A stretch of DNA of 64,000 bases from Priapulus caudatus. Its lineage: Eukaryota; Priapulida; Priapulimorpha; Priapulimorphida; Priapulidae. Made by a program: the position numbers and the translations under genes. The stretch is taken from NCBI RefSeq assembly GCF_000485595.1, contig NW_014577215.1:109549-173548 (forward strand), in the 5' to 3' direction. Within the stretch, counting starts at the first letter, position 1. Every line of letters begins with the position of its first letter. Below the pieces are notes generated by a model. The model worked only from the letters and a program-made list of their open reading frames with translations. It was not told where the DNA came from and did not search any database. Below are positions 22,606 to 36,100 of the stretch, piece after piece.

Positions 22606-23535
22606 CTACTGCCCGTGCAGTGCTGCCATCTACAGGGTAGCTACCACTGTTAATTATGTCGTGGAGTCATATAGAGCTATAGGTGTGTGGTAGTCTCCTT
22701 TGTTTTAATTCACAGGGTATACTATGATATTATATTAAGCTCCTAATAACAGAGCTTATTTTCGTAAATTGCTTTTGCTACCAACGGAGAGATTATTAAT
22801 TCTTCATGTGTGGAGTCTTGTTTTTCAAAAACCCTAACCCACAGCCCTGAAACTGAAAGGGGTCAGTTTTTACCTTTGTTTGACTCGTTTTTCTTCTTTT
22901 CCTTCTTCTTTCTATTTAATAGTTTATTGCAGCCCGTAACTTCCCTATCTATATTTACAAATCTCTCTACCAAGCATAATATGGAAGTTGCTAGATTCCA
23001 AATAAGCCTACTTGGCTTTTCGATATTTGCATGTACAATATACTGGCCAGTAAACATAAAAATACAATCATTTAGCAAAGAAATGTTTCTATAGTGTCGT
23101 ATGGTGCAAGAGAGTGTAGAACGTTATACTTTATTGTTGGTATCATGTATTATTATAATGGACAGCTCTTGCGCCCAAATGGAATGTACAACATTTGATC
23201 AATATTTCTGTGCCAATCACCACCGTTCTTGGCTTGCCCCAGCTATGCTACTAACACGTTTACCCAGTTACTAATTTGCTGGTACTGCTAGCAACTGTCT
23301 TTCATCACCTAGTAGTCTTGTCCCAGTCACTGGTTCGTTTGTAGGGTGTCTGCATTTTACCCTTTATAAGATGTGTAAGTATCAAAGAATACCTGCCCTT
23401 CTATCTTGCCTCTTTTAAAACAAGCTCCTAAACCCAGATATGTTTAGGACCATGAGAAAGTGATAGGCATTCATGGTTATATGTATATTTAGTGTGGTGC
23501 TAAACAAAATATGTATAGAGAGATGTATTTTACCG
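22606..23535. other. Rab 3' region, no other gene seen
   Basis: Contains the Rab 3' UTR, which I cannot delimit. AT-rich, with a TTCTTC-rich tract near 22,885-22,915. No exon supported. Confidence 0.6.
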
Positions 23536-23987
23536 AGAGCATATAAAGGAGAGCGTATAAAAATGTGAAATGCTGAAACCATGTTGCAGTATTAGTCGAA
23601 TTAATAAACTTTCCCCGTTTTATTTTGACGATTCTTTGCAGTATTATTGATCAGCTGTCCTACCTTGTTAATATAAAACAAACCGCATGTCCCTACGATG
23701 CCCCTACGCTGAGATAATGAGCGCTGAAAATCTACAGCGAGAGACAGTCGCAGTAAACACTGATCTCGAGTCGGTTCTCGGCGAAATACGGCGGTTCACC
23801 GCTCATTATCTCAGCGTAGGAGCATCGTAGGGACAAGCAGTTTGTTTTATACTAACAAGGTAGGACAGCTGATTAATAATACCGCAAAGAATCGTCAAAA
23901 TAACACGGGCAGTTTCTTAATTCGACTAATACTGCAACATGGTTTCACCATTTCACTGGTGTACGCTCTCCTTCTTTATACGCTCCT
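23536..23987. mobile_element. Fold-back element A
   Basis: Two inverted arms of about 190 bp (23,536-23,725 and 23,798-23,987) pair along most of their length. For example, gctgtcctaccttgttaata pairs with tactaacaaggtaggacagc, and cctacgctgagataatgagc pairs with cgctcattatctcagcgtag. The loop is only about 70 bp. No open frame. Superfamily not assigned. Confidence 0.85.
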
Positions 23988-26900
23988 GATTTTACTTATG
24001 CCTATACCTACCCTCTCACTCCCATGCATCCATCAATAGTTTTGGCTTTTTAATCTGTCAGCTTTTATGTCTGTTGTAAATATGGGCATGTTTTCATATT
24101 AGTGAAAATTTTAATTTCTTGAAAATGTCATGTTCTTGAACAGAACAAATATTCGTAGCGCATACTGTTTAGCTTTACACATTTAAGTTAAACATGTTTT
24201 GTGACAACTTTCAAATCCATTCCTTTTTAGAATGTGATGTAATTTTTATATAATCGTATTTAGTAATGAAGTACGAGTTTGCACAGACAATTACCATTGT
24301 ATTGTGCGTGATGTATGTACACGGTATATATAAGCATGAATATACGATATATATATATACTCTAAACATACAAGCCTTTTATCACTTGTATTAAATGCAA
24401 CGATGCCAAAACGCCAGGTAATGGCAGAAAAACTAGCATGAGGTAGCATGAGTAATGTAGTTTCTGATCATTGGTTACTGTGTATCAACGTTTGGTACAT
24501 CATGCACAAAAAAAGTTACCATTTACATTAGTTAATTAGTAAATTGCAGCAATTCTACATTTGTGAGTAATTATAAACATTTAGAATGTGCATTGTAACA
24601 TTTGTTCAAGACCTGCAGCATCTAGTTTACTATCATAGGCTGTAACAGGGGGTCAGAATTGATTTCAGTACACGATAGGGGCTATTTTATAAATCAGTAA
24701 ACACGCAGATTCTGCCCAGAGTGGTAACTTTGAAAATTCTAAATTTAATGTCATCGATACAGAACCACAATTGATAGAGCATTTGCTTGGTCTGAGTACA
24801 AATATGTTCATTAATATAAGGATACAGGGGCAATACAAGAAATACGTGAGAGGAACAGCCACTTCTAAAAAGCAAAGATAAAAAGCATTTCATACCCAAG
24901 GTTATGAACCACGGGTGTAGAGTTATAGAGAAATACAGATATTGATAGTGCATGATATGCTAAATCATGCCTGATCGGCCCGACCTTCGTTTAGCTGTCA
25001 GCTAAAAGACCTCAAATGCCACAATGAACATGAAATCTACAACTTTTATACAAATTGTGTAGCCTTTACATTGAAAATCTCTATCAGAACAGTAGATTTC
25101 AAAATAAAATGTGGTGGAACTAAAGTGGAAACTTTTAATTGTTCTTATCGTCTGTGGTTAGTGGTTACTACACGTTACTAAAATCAGGTTTACAATATAG
25201 TAAGTAATGCCACGAACACATCTGTGCTGAGTATACTTTGGTTTGTCCGAGTTCATGGGAATACCTTACTTTTCTCTTTGTAAGACTACGGGCACAGAAT
25301 AAACACATCTAATCTTTTTGAAACCACAACTAATAATACAAGCACAATGCAACTAATTTGCAACATTATGTAAAATTTATTTCTGTTTTGAATACAATTT
25401 GCAACAGAAGCAAACAGTATTTGATACAAACATAAAATTGTTTGCTACCAAAATGCTGTATGCTATTCAGTGTTTAAGCAGACATTCTTCGACGGTACTG
25501 CTCAGAATCCACACAACAAGTGACGGCAAAGTCGATTCTCACCAATTCTAGTTTATTTACAATAAAAACCTGACGAGAGATCTATCACCGATGCTGTGCA
25601 ATTGCAGTGGTGGGCTTCCCAACCAATGGCAATACTAGTTACAACCTTGAAGAATGCTTCTACATTGCTGCACCAGAACGCAGCTAGCTCACGGAAGGCA
25701 TCTCTGCAATGACACAACTGCACACATCACTTAGAAAAATCGCAAGCCTTCACTTTACTGCTATATACTGCATTCCTCTACCAATGACCTTGTATAAAAT
25801 ACTGCACAAGATACTAACCCGAACACAGGAGCAAGGCTGCTTGGTCAGTGATTTGAGTCTCTTGTCAGCTAATGCCCCAATTGCAAAACTACTTCAACAC
25901 CTTTTCTAATTAAATACAATGAAAGATGTCAAACCTTAAATATTGCCATAATCTCAACTTCCCAATTGGTTACTTGACAACTCTTGGCATTCCTTTTGCA
26001 GGCAGATTGGGCAAAGCAATTAGCAACCATCTATGGGTACAGCATTGGTTTCAGTTACTGCGAGTCACGCCTGTATGCAACCTGTTAGGGCTCCGGGTGG
26101 AAATATGTAATACTGGGTAGCTGGGCAAGCACCTCAAAACTGCACGTAATAAAACGTTATAACCGTACCGTATAGTGGAAGAATCATGCTCAGGCTATAA
26201 CCGCCTTCAGAAGTACTGTATCTTTGTGCTATACATCTACATAAAACCTGTTATAGGTACTTAAATTGTCAGAATAAATAAATCAACAATCAATCTAATT
26301 AAATTAATCTATTATATCTCATATCATCATAGACACCAAGCGATCACGGAGATGTGATTTCAAAACCAGTAACGTCCACTGAAAATGATGGAACGGGTGT
26401 TGGGATAATACTTCTTGACATGTATCGCCAGGTCAATGGTTACCTGTAGGTAGATGTGAGCAACAATTGGCACAGTGAAACCACACTCACAAAGGTGACG
26501 GGAAATGTTAGTTTGTCTAAACTACTACTTCACAAAACAGTATAAAACGTGCCATAATTTGCCATTCCAAGCATTCATGTTAAACAACTTATCTGCAGTG
26601 TGTAGCAAGAAACGTGATATGTTGTGCAACAATTTTGTGAAATCCAAACGATTGGGTAGATACACGAGGTATCCGTTGACGTAAAAATGACTAAATACAA
26701 AATTTTAACCTAATTACTTTGTATGCCACATCTAGTATATGAGTAGTATAGTTTTACAACAGTACTACTAGGAGTGTGTCTAATAATTGCCACTCCATGT
26801 ACTGTTTGATTAATGAGCAAAAGTCACGTTGCATCTACATCTCAAATATGATCAGGATCACATAGCACCCCAGCGTGCAAAGTATACGTACATACATACT

Positions 26901-27264
26901 TTGATACGGTACGTGTAAGACGCCAGTTTACAAGACTGTCACAATATGTGTGATAACATCTATTTAGCAGTTTCCACGGGGTTGACAGCTACACGTAAAT
27001 TCATTTAGCTGCCGTACTGCCTTGTTGATGACTCGCTGCGGTACAGCATGACATGAAGTGAGCAAGAGCACACTACACAGTATAACACCAGAGGTAACCA
27101 AAGTACCACATTACGTGTCGCTTGCCGCCTACCACGATGCCAGGTAAGTCATTGCCACGATATCTAGCATGGTGTTACATCCAGCGCTATGTTGGTATCT
27201 AGGCCACGTCTCTCATTGTTATGCCTTTAGCACGATGTCATAATCCTCGGTGTTATGCCACACC
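23988..27264. other. Gene-free AT-rich interval
   Basis: I found no exon with paired splice sites and no repeat structure beyond short AT runs (for example (AT)n near 24,350). It separates the + strand Rab gene from the - strand carrier gene, whose 3' UTR must start just right of this interval. Confidence 0.6.
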
Positions 27265-27683
27265 TAAAGCCTAGCGCACACACCCGAGCAAAAACACCCT
27301 GAACGTGGAGCAAAACGTGTTTCGCTCGATGTTCGTGGCTGTGTGCGGATTCCCGAAACAAAAAAAATTGCTTGTGAACGTGTTTTCGCCTGAGCGTACG
27401 TTTTGCTCGGGTGTGTGCGTCAATCGTTCTGCTACACAGCGAAACGCCACAGACGGTCTCCAATCAATATCCTTAAAAATATCACATGACACACAAAATT
27501 GGATGTCCATTGAATGGCTATTTTTGATGTCATGTGACAGCGGCGCTGTACGCAGTGTTTCTGTATGTTTTGCTCAGCTGTGTGCTGTGTCGGGTGGGGT
27601 GTGTGCGCTTGCTCGCCGAGCAAAACGCGAAACGCTGGAAAACAAAATTTCCCGTTTTGCTCGGGTGTGTGCGCTAGGCTTTA
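27265..27683. mobile_element. TA-flanked MITE
   Basis: Inverted ends AAGCCTAGCGCACACACCCG (from 27,267) and CGGGTGTGTGCGCTAGGCTT (to 27,681) are flanked by TA at both sides, compatible with a mariner-type target. Internal repeats of ttttgctcgggtgtgtgcg (27,400 region) and cgagcaaaacgc give further self-complementarity. No transposase. It lies about 95 bp past the SLC25A42 stop codon, so it is probably in that gene's 3' UTR. Confidence 0.7.
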
Positions 27684-27777
27684 TGTGACGTAAGATCGCA
27701 CAAGGCAACGCATTCTACCATGGTGTCATCTCACCCGCTGCTAGCACATCTAGTGTGACGTCACACCTCATTCAGTG

Positions 27778-30700
27778 CTATCTCGCCTCGTAGAACAATG
27801 GAATCCGGCGGATGACCGACTGCATGATGTCAAAGGTCGTAAAGCTGATGCCGACAGCTATGGGGCCCTTGATCCAGTTCATGCTCAGTCCCTTGTAGAT
27901 ACCACCTATAACGCCCTCCGTCTGCACCACATATCTCACAGTGCCAGCAATCGTGGAGTAATGATGTCCGAGCGTGCTCACCCCGGCCGTCTGCATGCGC
28001 CGCCGTACAATGTCTAGCGGGTATGAAGCCGACTGACCACACAGGCCGGCGCACGCCCCGCACAGCAGCCGTTGCCAGGGCCTCGGTTCTGGTTGTCCCG
28101 AATATTCTGTAACATGACGCACAGCGTGATAGTGTTAGCAGCTTCCATGATGCTATGCACCTATAAAATGGTCCTGTGGTGCCCAGGACTCGAAAGCTGT
28201 AGGACTGTAGGACTAGTTTAATGTGGCATCAAATTTTGCAGTCTGTACGGGGTATATAAAATGGTCCACAATAATGTGGTACCCATGACTCGAAAGCTGT
28301 AGGACTGTAGGACTAGTTTAATGTGGCATCAAATTTTGCAGTCTGTACGGGGTATATAAAATGGTCCACAATAATGTGGTAACCATGACTCGAAAGCTGT
28401 AGGACTGTAGGACTAGTTTAATGTGGGATCAAATTTTGCAGTCTGTACATGGTATATAAAATGGTCCACAATAATGTGGTGCCCATGACTCGAGAGCTGT
28501 AGGATCGTAGGTAACCTGACCAACAATGTGCTATCGGTGGCTCACAGCCGTGATACGTTAGCATTAAAAACATTTGTTATTTATAGAACCTACCGGGAAT
28601 ATATATTTCAATTACATTCACACGATCTTATTACGCAATTGCCTACAACTTCCTGCAATAAGTACACGTGAATTTTGATAGGATTTTCATGGAATTCCGA
28701 CATCACAACCCCAAATAAAACCATTATTCAATTGATATATTGACACCAACCATATGCGAGCATAAAGATTACGCGTACTAGCTCACCGCCATGGAATTTC
28801 TTGAGCGTTTCATAGGTGAAGAAGCTGGTACCAGCATAGGGTATCACTCCAAGAACAGTGGGATTAAACCCTCGATATAATGTCCTCACACCCTCCTCAC
28901 GCACAATTTTACTGAACACAGAGAATAATGACTTATACCTGCAAGAGAATAACAAACAACAATAACCAATTTGTCTTGAATGCGGACAAAAACAACAAAG
29001 TACATTAATATACTTTGTAAATGTTACACTCATAAAATTTTTTAGGTTGTCAGCTGGCTATTAAATCCATTTAGCCTTTGGAAGGCACAACTCCCTTAAA
29101 GATAATTGCACTGGTGGCCAAATATCATCTGACACAAAACCGCTCACATTTTGGTATGCATAACAGACATTTACAAGTTGAAACAATGCAAGAACAACCA
29201 TGAAAGTTTGGTACAGATCGAAAGATCAAGCTCCATTGCATGCTTAAGCTAATAATTGGCAGAAAAAAGCTTGTACTTTATATTAACACTGGTGGTCCAA
29301 TGTCATCCAACATGAAACCACTCGCATTTTGGTATGAATAACAGACATTCACAAGTTTAAATAACTCGACGAAAACATTACAGTTTGGTAAAGACCAAAA
29401 TACCAAGCTTCAGTGCACGCTTATGCCGATAATTCTGATAAAACTTAAATGTATACTTTATGTGCAGTGTAATCATCATTGTGAACATCGGCATTAAACA
29501 CATTTTAGTGCCACACAACACACCCACTATTAATAAATTTAGGGCATAAGCCTTTATTACAAGAATTCCAGAACAGAGTTACCTTTTTTGGATTTGCATT
29601 CTGCCTACGTGAATATTCAAACCTGTATATAAGGGGCACAGAAGGGAAATACCAAAAGTGGCCTTTACAAACAGGGAACCATTATATAGCGGTGCTTTCA
29701 CCGTATAACTGCCACTCAAGGAAAATGTCCTTTACATTTGAACAGTTGTCTGTTCTTTTAACGTGACCGATAATACAGATTTGACTGCAAAGACCTAAAA
29801 ACTGATCCAGAAAGATTCATAGGAATCTGTTCGTAAGGCAGTGCACTTACTTGTGGGCATTCGTGACAGCCATGCGAGCACGTGCTAGATCCAGTGGGTA
29901 CGTGCATGTCACAGCAGTGGTGCCAGCTAATGAACCAGCTACATACCGCCGCAATGGACTTAGATATCTGTAAGAAAAAATCTGCTGAATCCAACTGCTT
30001 GGATACAAATCCTAAGAATCGATGCAATTCATAACTAATCATGAGAATATGTTGATTGACATACCCAAGTGATCCTAACCTATACGCCAGATACCACATA
30101 TCACAGAATATACTAGGTAAAAGCTGCTACCTGGCCATATCCGAATTGAATTGACTAAAAATTTTAATGGAAACATTGAAATATCACAATATGTGCCATA
30201 TATAAATTTGTTGAAAAGAACAACAATTATTTCCATTACTTAGTTAGATATTCAACGATGAAGACATGACTGTTTAACACTAACAGTACCCACTTTTGAA
30301 TAAGTATGTGCAGCAATAACCATTTTACTAACAACAAACATTCAGTTTTTTCATATTCACAGATATTTTAAAATTTACATTGAATTCTGATATCACAACC
30401 CCAAATAAAGCCATTATTCAATTGAGAGATTGACACCAACCATATGCGGGTGTAAAGATTACGGGTACTAGCTCACCGCCATGGAATTTCTTGAGCGTTT
30501 CATAGGTGAAGATATTTTCAAAGATCGCTATAAGATACTTACTTAGCACCGTCTCCAGTGGAGAGTAGGATCTTCCACTGCTCGTGGGAGGAGAATTGCA
30601 GGGCCGCGTAGGGCATGACACGCACCATGGTTGCTGTGTTTCCCCGCCATAGCCGTAGGAAGCCCTCATTCTTCCACGTGTTCCTGAGAAAACTCACCGC

Positions 30701-33188
30701 CTTCTTTGCACTGAACTTTTTATTGGATACTGCGTGACGTGCAAGACAAAAAACGATCACTGTAGGAAATATACACAAGCACCTAACCAAGATAACTAAG
30801 CTCTGCCTCATTAAAATTCGTTGTCAGATCAGTCTATTCCACAAGTTTGTGCATGCCAAAATGTCGATTGCGTGGCACTTTGCTGCTAACCATTACTTGC
30901 ATAACATCCTATCGGAAAGATTGCCAAGAGCTGCCTATGAATCACACCAAACAAATATATAAAATGAAGGTTACTGTTTTTAAACAAGAACATTGTGATC
31001 CTGATATAAAACCGAGAGATACGTATGGGTTCTGCACTGACGTGGAATAGTATGTAAAAAGGAATTGATGCAAAAATAAAATGACAAAGATAAGCAATGA
31101 TGATCCACAATCATATGACTGGAGTACAGAATCATACATATACAGAATCCTGTGTCTCTTGAGGCTGGGTGACTGGCTACTAATTCACTGGACAGAAGTG
31201 GGACACGGCAATGACGCACACATAAACTGACAGGAAAAAGAAATCACTGCAACACAATGACAGGTACGAAAAATGACGGATACAAGCAGTAATGGCATTG
31301 CATTGATACTACTTCAAGCACCCACTTAAGAGGAAGTACACTCACCATGTGCCTGGAAACAAATGAAGAGTTCAGGGGCAAAAACTGATAAACGCCATTG
31401 CCGAAAATATTGACTTAAGTGTACCACAAAATAGCTTACACCAATCTCCATCTGAAGGTAAAATCGCAAATACCGCTATATCCTTCGCATTTCACAGTTG
31501 AATATAACGTTTTACTGCATAAGCCGACATGCGCCATGCTCTTTTTTTAGCAACAGCCGATAACTCCATCTGACCAATCAGCGCATCAGATTTAGCCTAT
31601 GTCATCCAACATGGCAGCGCCTTCGCTCGCTTGACAATGCGTTGAGGCCGATTTTAGAACAGAAATCGTTGACTTTAAGCGTCCATAATGAATAATTTTG
31701 ATGATATTAGTGAGCCTGTTGTGCTCTCACCTACTGGGCGCAAAAAGAGACAGTGTCCTGATGAATCAGTGCGGTCTGTGAGCAAGAAAGGTAGACACAG
31801 TGCACTCAAAAAAGTCCCATCTATTGCTTGTGTACATAATGTACAGGGTATGTGTGTGGCCACTACTGTCTCAGAAAACGAAATGACTCGTTTGTTTAAT
31901 CTCCTGTATTCGACAACTGATAAGGTGAAACAAGATGCCATACTGTTAACCTACATGGATATCAAAAAAGTTCAGCGTAGGAGGCAGAAAGGCCGAACAG
32001 GCATTCTTCTGAAAGAATAAATCAGTATTTTGGGCCTAGCTGGCACCATAGAATTTGTCTTTATCAAGGATATTGCCATTTGGATTTATTTGTTTTTGCT
32101 GACAAATTTGTTCAAAGTTATCAAAATTCCGTTTTTCTAATAAATTCACATTTTTCCAATTGTGACCTTCGTTTTGATTGCTCATAAAGATGTGATTGCA
32201 ACCCACATCAGTAGGATGATTATTTCATGAAAAGCTCCACAGAAATACTTGATTTACAAAAAACGAAAAAAATAGATTTATCTGTTTTTGCGCCTGAACT
32301 CTTCAAGTATACTTATCTGATATAACATGTACAGAAATGCAAGACTTACTTTGAAAGTAGATTTTCGTTCGGTCCAAAGGTGCGATGACGGTTTTTGCGA
32401 AAGCTCCAGCCATGGCCCCAGCTGTGAGAGATGTGATTACCCGATGCCGAGTACTCATCTAAACAGGAAAATAAATGTTTCATCCACAGAAGATTTCGAC
32501 CAATTACAACCATGCACATTGGTGTGTTGTGGGCATTCAGTAATGGTCTTGTACACTGGCACATGCATGAAGTGCTTTTACAGTATAAAAGCAAACAGCC
32601 AATAACACTCAAATTCCTCATCAATTCAGAATATCTAGACATCATTGTATGGAAATTCATTTTCATTACCAACTAAAATCTACTATAACGTATAATGATA
32701 GTGAAGACAAGACACACTACTCTTTGCACTGAAGGAACATTCCACAGTAATTTAGTAAAAATAAAAAAATAAATAATTCTCTCAAAAACGTGAAGCCTAA
32801 AAAACTGTGCAGACATGCTATCTTGGGAAAACGACTTCACACACATACTATGATTGTCCATAAATGCAAAATACAGAACTAAAAATCGGTTCTTACTACA
32901 TTGAAATTCATGCTGGATTAGAGGTAAAGTCAGTTATTCACTATACAATTGTGCAATAAAGTTGTATAATCACACAAGTGAGATTATCAAGTGTTAGATA
33001 CCTTTGTTTAGTACTAATTTCGAATTGTACATCTGTCATAAGCTTTTCCGTACCTTCCTCTCATCCTTTGTGTGCCGCGTATCCTCCGGCAATTTCTCGA
33101 CCACTATCGTTTCTTTTAGTATGCCGTCCTCCAGAAAACTCACATGACCCACAGGGTCGTCGCGTGAGGATGGTGGCTCCATGATCAT
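27778..33188 (-). CDS. SLC25A42: SLC25A42-like mitochondrial carrier, complete
   Basis: An inner-mitochondrial-membrane transporter; the family member SLC25A42 exchanges CoA/dephospho-CoA for adenine nucleotides. Coding exons in reading order: 33,188-33,054; 32,458-32,350; 30,729-30,543; 29,967-29,851; 28,938-28,787; 28,106-27,778. All borders are GT-AG and the phases join (1,029 nt, 342 residues; human protein about 318). The three carrier repeats each show the PxDxxR/K signature: APLDRTK (exon 2), YPLDLARAR (exon 4) and YPLDIVRRR (exon 6). Highly family-specific stretches are [39 protein letters not shown] and [20 protein letters not shown]. The 45-codon first exon ([12 protein letters not shown]..) is preceded in frame by a TAG, which fixes the start, and it is joined by the donor gtacgg. 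Introns carry several repeats described separately. Confidence 0.95.
28155..28510. repeat. 100-bp minisatellite in SLC25A42 intron 5
   Basis: The phrase actcgaaagctgtaggactg recurs at 28,188, 28,288, 28,388 and (as actcgagagctgtagg) 28,488, an exact 100-bp period, with about 3.5 copies. The units share tataaaatggtccacaataa. Confidence 0.95.
29105..29450. repeat. Two-copy repeat (about 177 bp) in SLC25A42 intron 4
   Basis: cactggtggccaaatatcat..cattttggtatgcataacag and cactggtggtccaatgtcat..cattttggtatgaataacag are offset by about 177 bp and diverged at roughly one base in five. Unknown family. Confidence 0.75.
30381..30516 (-). pseudogene. Partial duplicate of SLC25A42 coding exon 5
   Basis: This block copies 28,690-28,826. 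It contains about 40 bases of the 3' end of the exon ([12 protein letters not shown]), the same GTGAGC donor, and roughly 90 bp of the following intron, with about a dozen differences, most of them in the intron. It lies 26 bp downstream, in gene orientation, of the donor of coding exon 3 (30,543). The copy lacks the exon's acceptor and first two thirds, so it cannot replace exon 5. If the exon 3 donor were skipped, read-through could reach this second donor. Confidence 0.88.
31364..32305. mobile_element. TIR DNA transposon in SLC25A42 intron 2
   Basis: Inverted ends of about 29 bp: TGAAGAGTTCAGGGGCAAAA (31,364-) and the complement ending GCGCCTGAACTCTTCA at 32,305, with two or three mismatches. 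No clear target duplication is seen. At 942 bp it is too short for a full transposase but keeps one open frame (31,688-32,020). The right end lies 44 bp from the donor of coding exon 2. Confidence 0.7.
31688..32020 (+). CDS. Unrecognised 110-residue ORF inside the TIR element
   Basis: An uninterrupted single-exon frame, antisense to SLC25A42, with amino-acid composition like a real protein. It begins [20 protein letters not shown], has a basic cluster (GRKKRQ, SKKGRH) that could be a nuclear signal, then a segment with two Cys ([10 protein letters not shown]) and a helix-like part ([20 protein letters not shown]) ending in basic residues. No DDE catalytic region is present. I do not recognise the family. 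Given the flanking inverted repeats, it is most simply the retained N-terminal part of a transposase; a captured host exon is the alternative. Confidence 0.45.
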   Translation: MNNFDDISEPVVLSPTGRKKRQCPDESVRSVSKKGRHSALKKVPSIACVHNVQGMCVATTVSENEMTRLFNLLYSTTDKVKQDAILLTYMDIKKVQRRRQKGRTGILLKE

Positions 33189-36100
33189 GGCTGCGATTCC
33201 CTTGTCCACCTAAGCTTGCATTCCTTGCACAAGTCCATGTATGCGATAGCCTATAAATTGCAGATATAAACTAATTATAAGCAGATATATGCCCTCACGT
33301 AACAACTGTTATGTTATGTAACAACTGATATGGGGCACATATAGTAGGAGCCAGATAGATGTCATCTGGCATCTGCCCTAAGCAGAAAGCACTACGATCT
33401 AGGAAATAGCAAATAATAAACAAACAAAATTCACACAGAACCAAGAATGCGAGTCAGAAATTACACAAAACTTGCAGGCTGTTGACACATACACTACTCA
33501 TCAATACTACCAGCAGCAGCCTGCATTTCAAGTGTAACATAGCTATTGTATGATAATTCAATTAGCATGAATTTTGTATGCTAGTACAGTTCAATAAATT
33601 AACAGTAATGGTGGCTAGTACACAAACTACATTTCTTCACAACTTCTTCATAAGTTTCTTTTCCTTTATAATAACTAGCAATACTATAATAGATTACAAA
33701 CTTATCCTTTATGAAAAGCAAACCGAGAAACTCTAATCATAACTGCACGACGCTGACACCCGATATGTCTAGGGTATGTGTAGGTATAAGTAACCAATAT
33801 TTAAACATACTAGCTGAAACCCGCGCTACGCGCGGGCTTAGTGACTGTGATCGATGCATGTGTTACCAGTGCAGTAGTGTTATGTGTAAGGTGTTATATG
33901 GAGAGTTTAGTTGTTGCACATGTTTGTTTTTTATGGTTTGAGCATGCGTTGTCAAATATACGAAATTAAACGATAAGTGCGATATGTTCGAGCTGTAGCG
34001 GGTACAACCGTGTAACACCCATAGACATATATGGTGTTTGATACAAGTACACAGTGAAATACACACACCCAACAGAAATGTTTTTAATGATGCTATGTAA
34101 CAAGGCACTTTACCGAGTTCTGCAAAAATCACACATCACTCGAGAACCTTTTAGATCATTGAAGATTGACCCCTGAAAAACCTAAGGTAAATGATGGCAA
34201 GTTTCATTGATCTATCATGAAAATTGACTGAGTTAAATGCTTTTGGAAGTATTCAACATTTTTAATGGAAATGACTAAAATCGATGAAATCTAATCCTCA
34301 AAATGTGACGCCATGGCTCGAATTTTGGAGAACTTTAGTAATGTTGTAATAACCCATCATTAACGATAAAACAACATAAAACAAACTTTTGCAATTTTTT
34401 TGGGGTAAATTATATATTGACAAGCGTGCTAGACCACTGATTGGATTATTCAGGAACTTGAAAGCTATGGCAAACTTACCCTACCCTTAATGCCACGAAG
34501 CAACAATTCACAGCGAAAACTCTATGAATATAAATAGATGTGAATCGGGTGAATAAACGTAAACGTAATATTAAGTGCGTTCGCGATGTTCCACTGTGTG
34601 CGGGACCAGGTAATATTGCGGTTGTGATCACTTATTTCTATCGCATAAGTTTGCACTCTGGCGACCGACGTAAATATTTACGTGCTTGTGATGCGGACCG
34701 GCTTGTGACAGTATCGGTGTTCACGACACTCCGTACACTGTACAGCACTTAGCAAACTGGCCAAAAAAAAATCTGGCTCTGATGAAAATTCAACTTGTAC
34801 ATCTGCACATGGAACCTATGCCAATCATACGCTGAAACTGAATATTGTAACTTCGATTATACCATAGTTATTCTCACTTTAACATTATGGGGCTCAACAC
34901 AAATGTCAAGACAGCGACAGACACCGAACAGAGTACACAGAACAACAACGAAATTGAAAGCCTTTTGAAACAAAACGAATACAAACAGAAACGAAAAAAA
35001 ACGCCCCCTATTTCAGAGCAAATGTTTACCTTTTTGTGTTTTTTTTTGTCTTTTTTAAGACCGAACAAACGGTTTTCAACCGAGTATAACCCGTCCCGTG
35101 TACTCATCGATCTCTTCTGTAAATTTGGCGCTATTTGGATCCAAACTGACGGAGCCTTTCATTAACATACATACATACATACAACATTCGCCAAATTATA
35201 GTAAGATATGCACACAGAGCTCAAAATGTTTTGAATGTCTTATCTCATCACATGTACTAATAACAAAGAATAACAAAGAATTACAAATACTAATAACATG
35301 TGCACTGTTATGGGAGCAACTTTTTGACTGTTTGCTACATGCAAACGATAATATCAGCTGCTCTGGTAACACGGATTAGTGTGATAGGTACAAATGACAT
35401 CATCACTGACATTTTCTAAGAGCCTTATTGATATGGTACCGTCGCTTCAGTTCCCAGAATTATACTCACAGCAGTTATTTGGGATTGTTTTATTAATGCA
35501 TGTGGCAAAGAACATTTTCAATTGTTTATTTAGTAATCTAATCTATTGTGCCTAGTACTGCTGAAACAGGTTAATTATCAAAGTAGAATCAGTATACAGG
35601 CAAGAAATACAAGAACAAATCATAACACCCTCCCAAGATTGAAATAATCATGATACTACTCTATAACAAACTATGGCATCGGTATATATTTGTAAGACTA
35701 TGTTATCCTGTATAAAGATCAAGCCACCACCAACTAAGTAGTATGAACCCACAACCACAGATATCTCAAATAGGATATCAAAATTCCACTGTCAATCATT
35801 CATGAAATATCCGTGGGGCGTGGGCCCACTTATCACGGGAAGTAACATAACCTTAATTGAAAGGCAATGGGCTTGTGTTAAGCGCCAGTTAAGAAACTTG
35901 GTATCACAAACAATTGTATAATAGCCTAATATCTAGATGAATATATGTATGGCCAGCCTACATTAAACAAGGCCCCCTATGCTTTTATCTCCTTACTTCA
36001 TAACATTGCTTTGAAATACTAGGCAAGTGGCTAAATGATATAGTTCCATACCTTCAGTTACTAGTCACAATCATTATAAAAGGTATAATTAAAAAACCTC

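Noticed and set aside
28155-28510. 100-bp regular repeats as possible CRISPR or tRNA-like units
   Set aside because: Whole units are near identical with no variable spacers, and no cloverleaf is seen.
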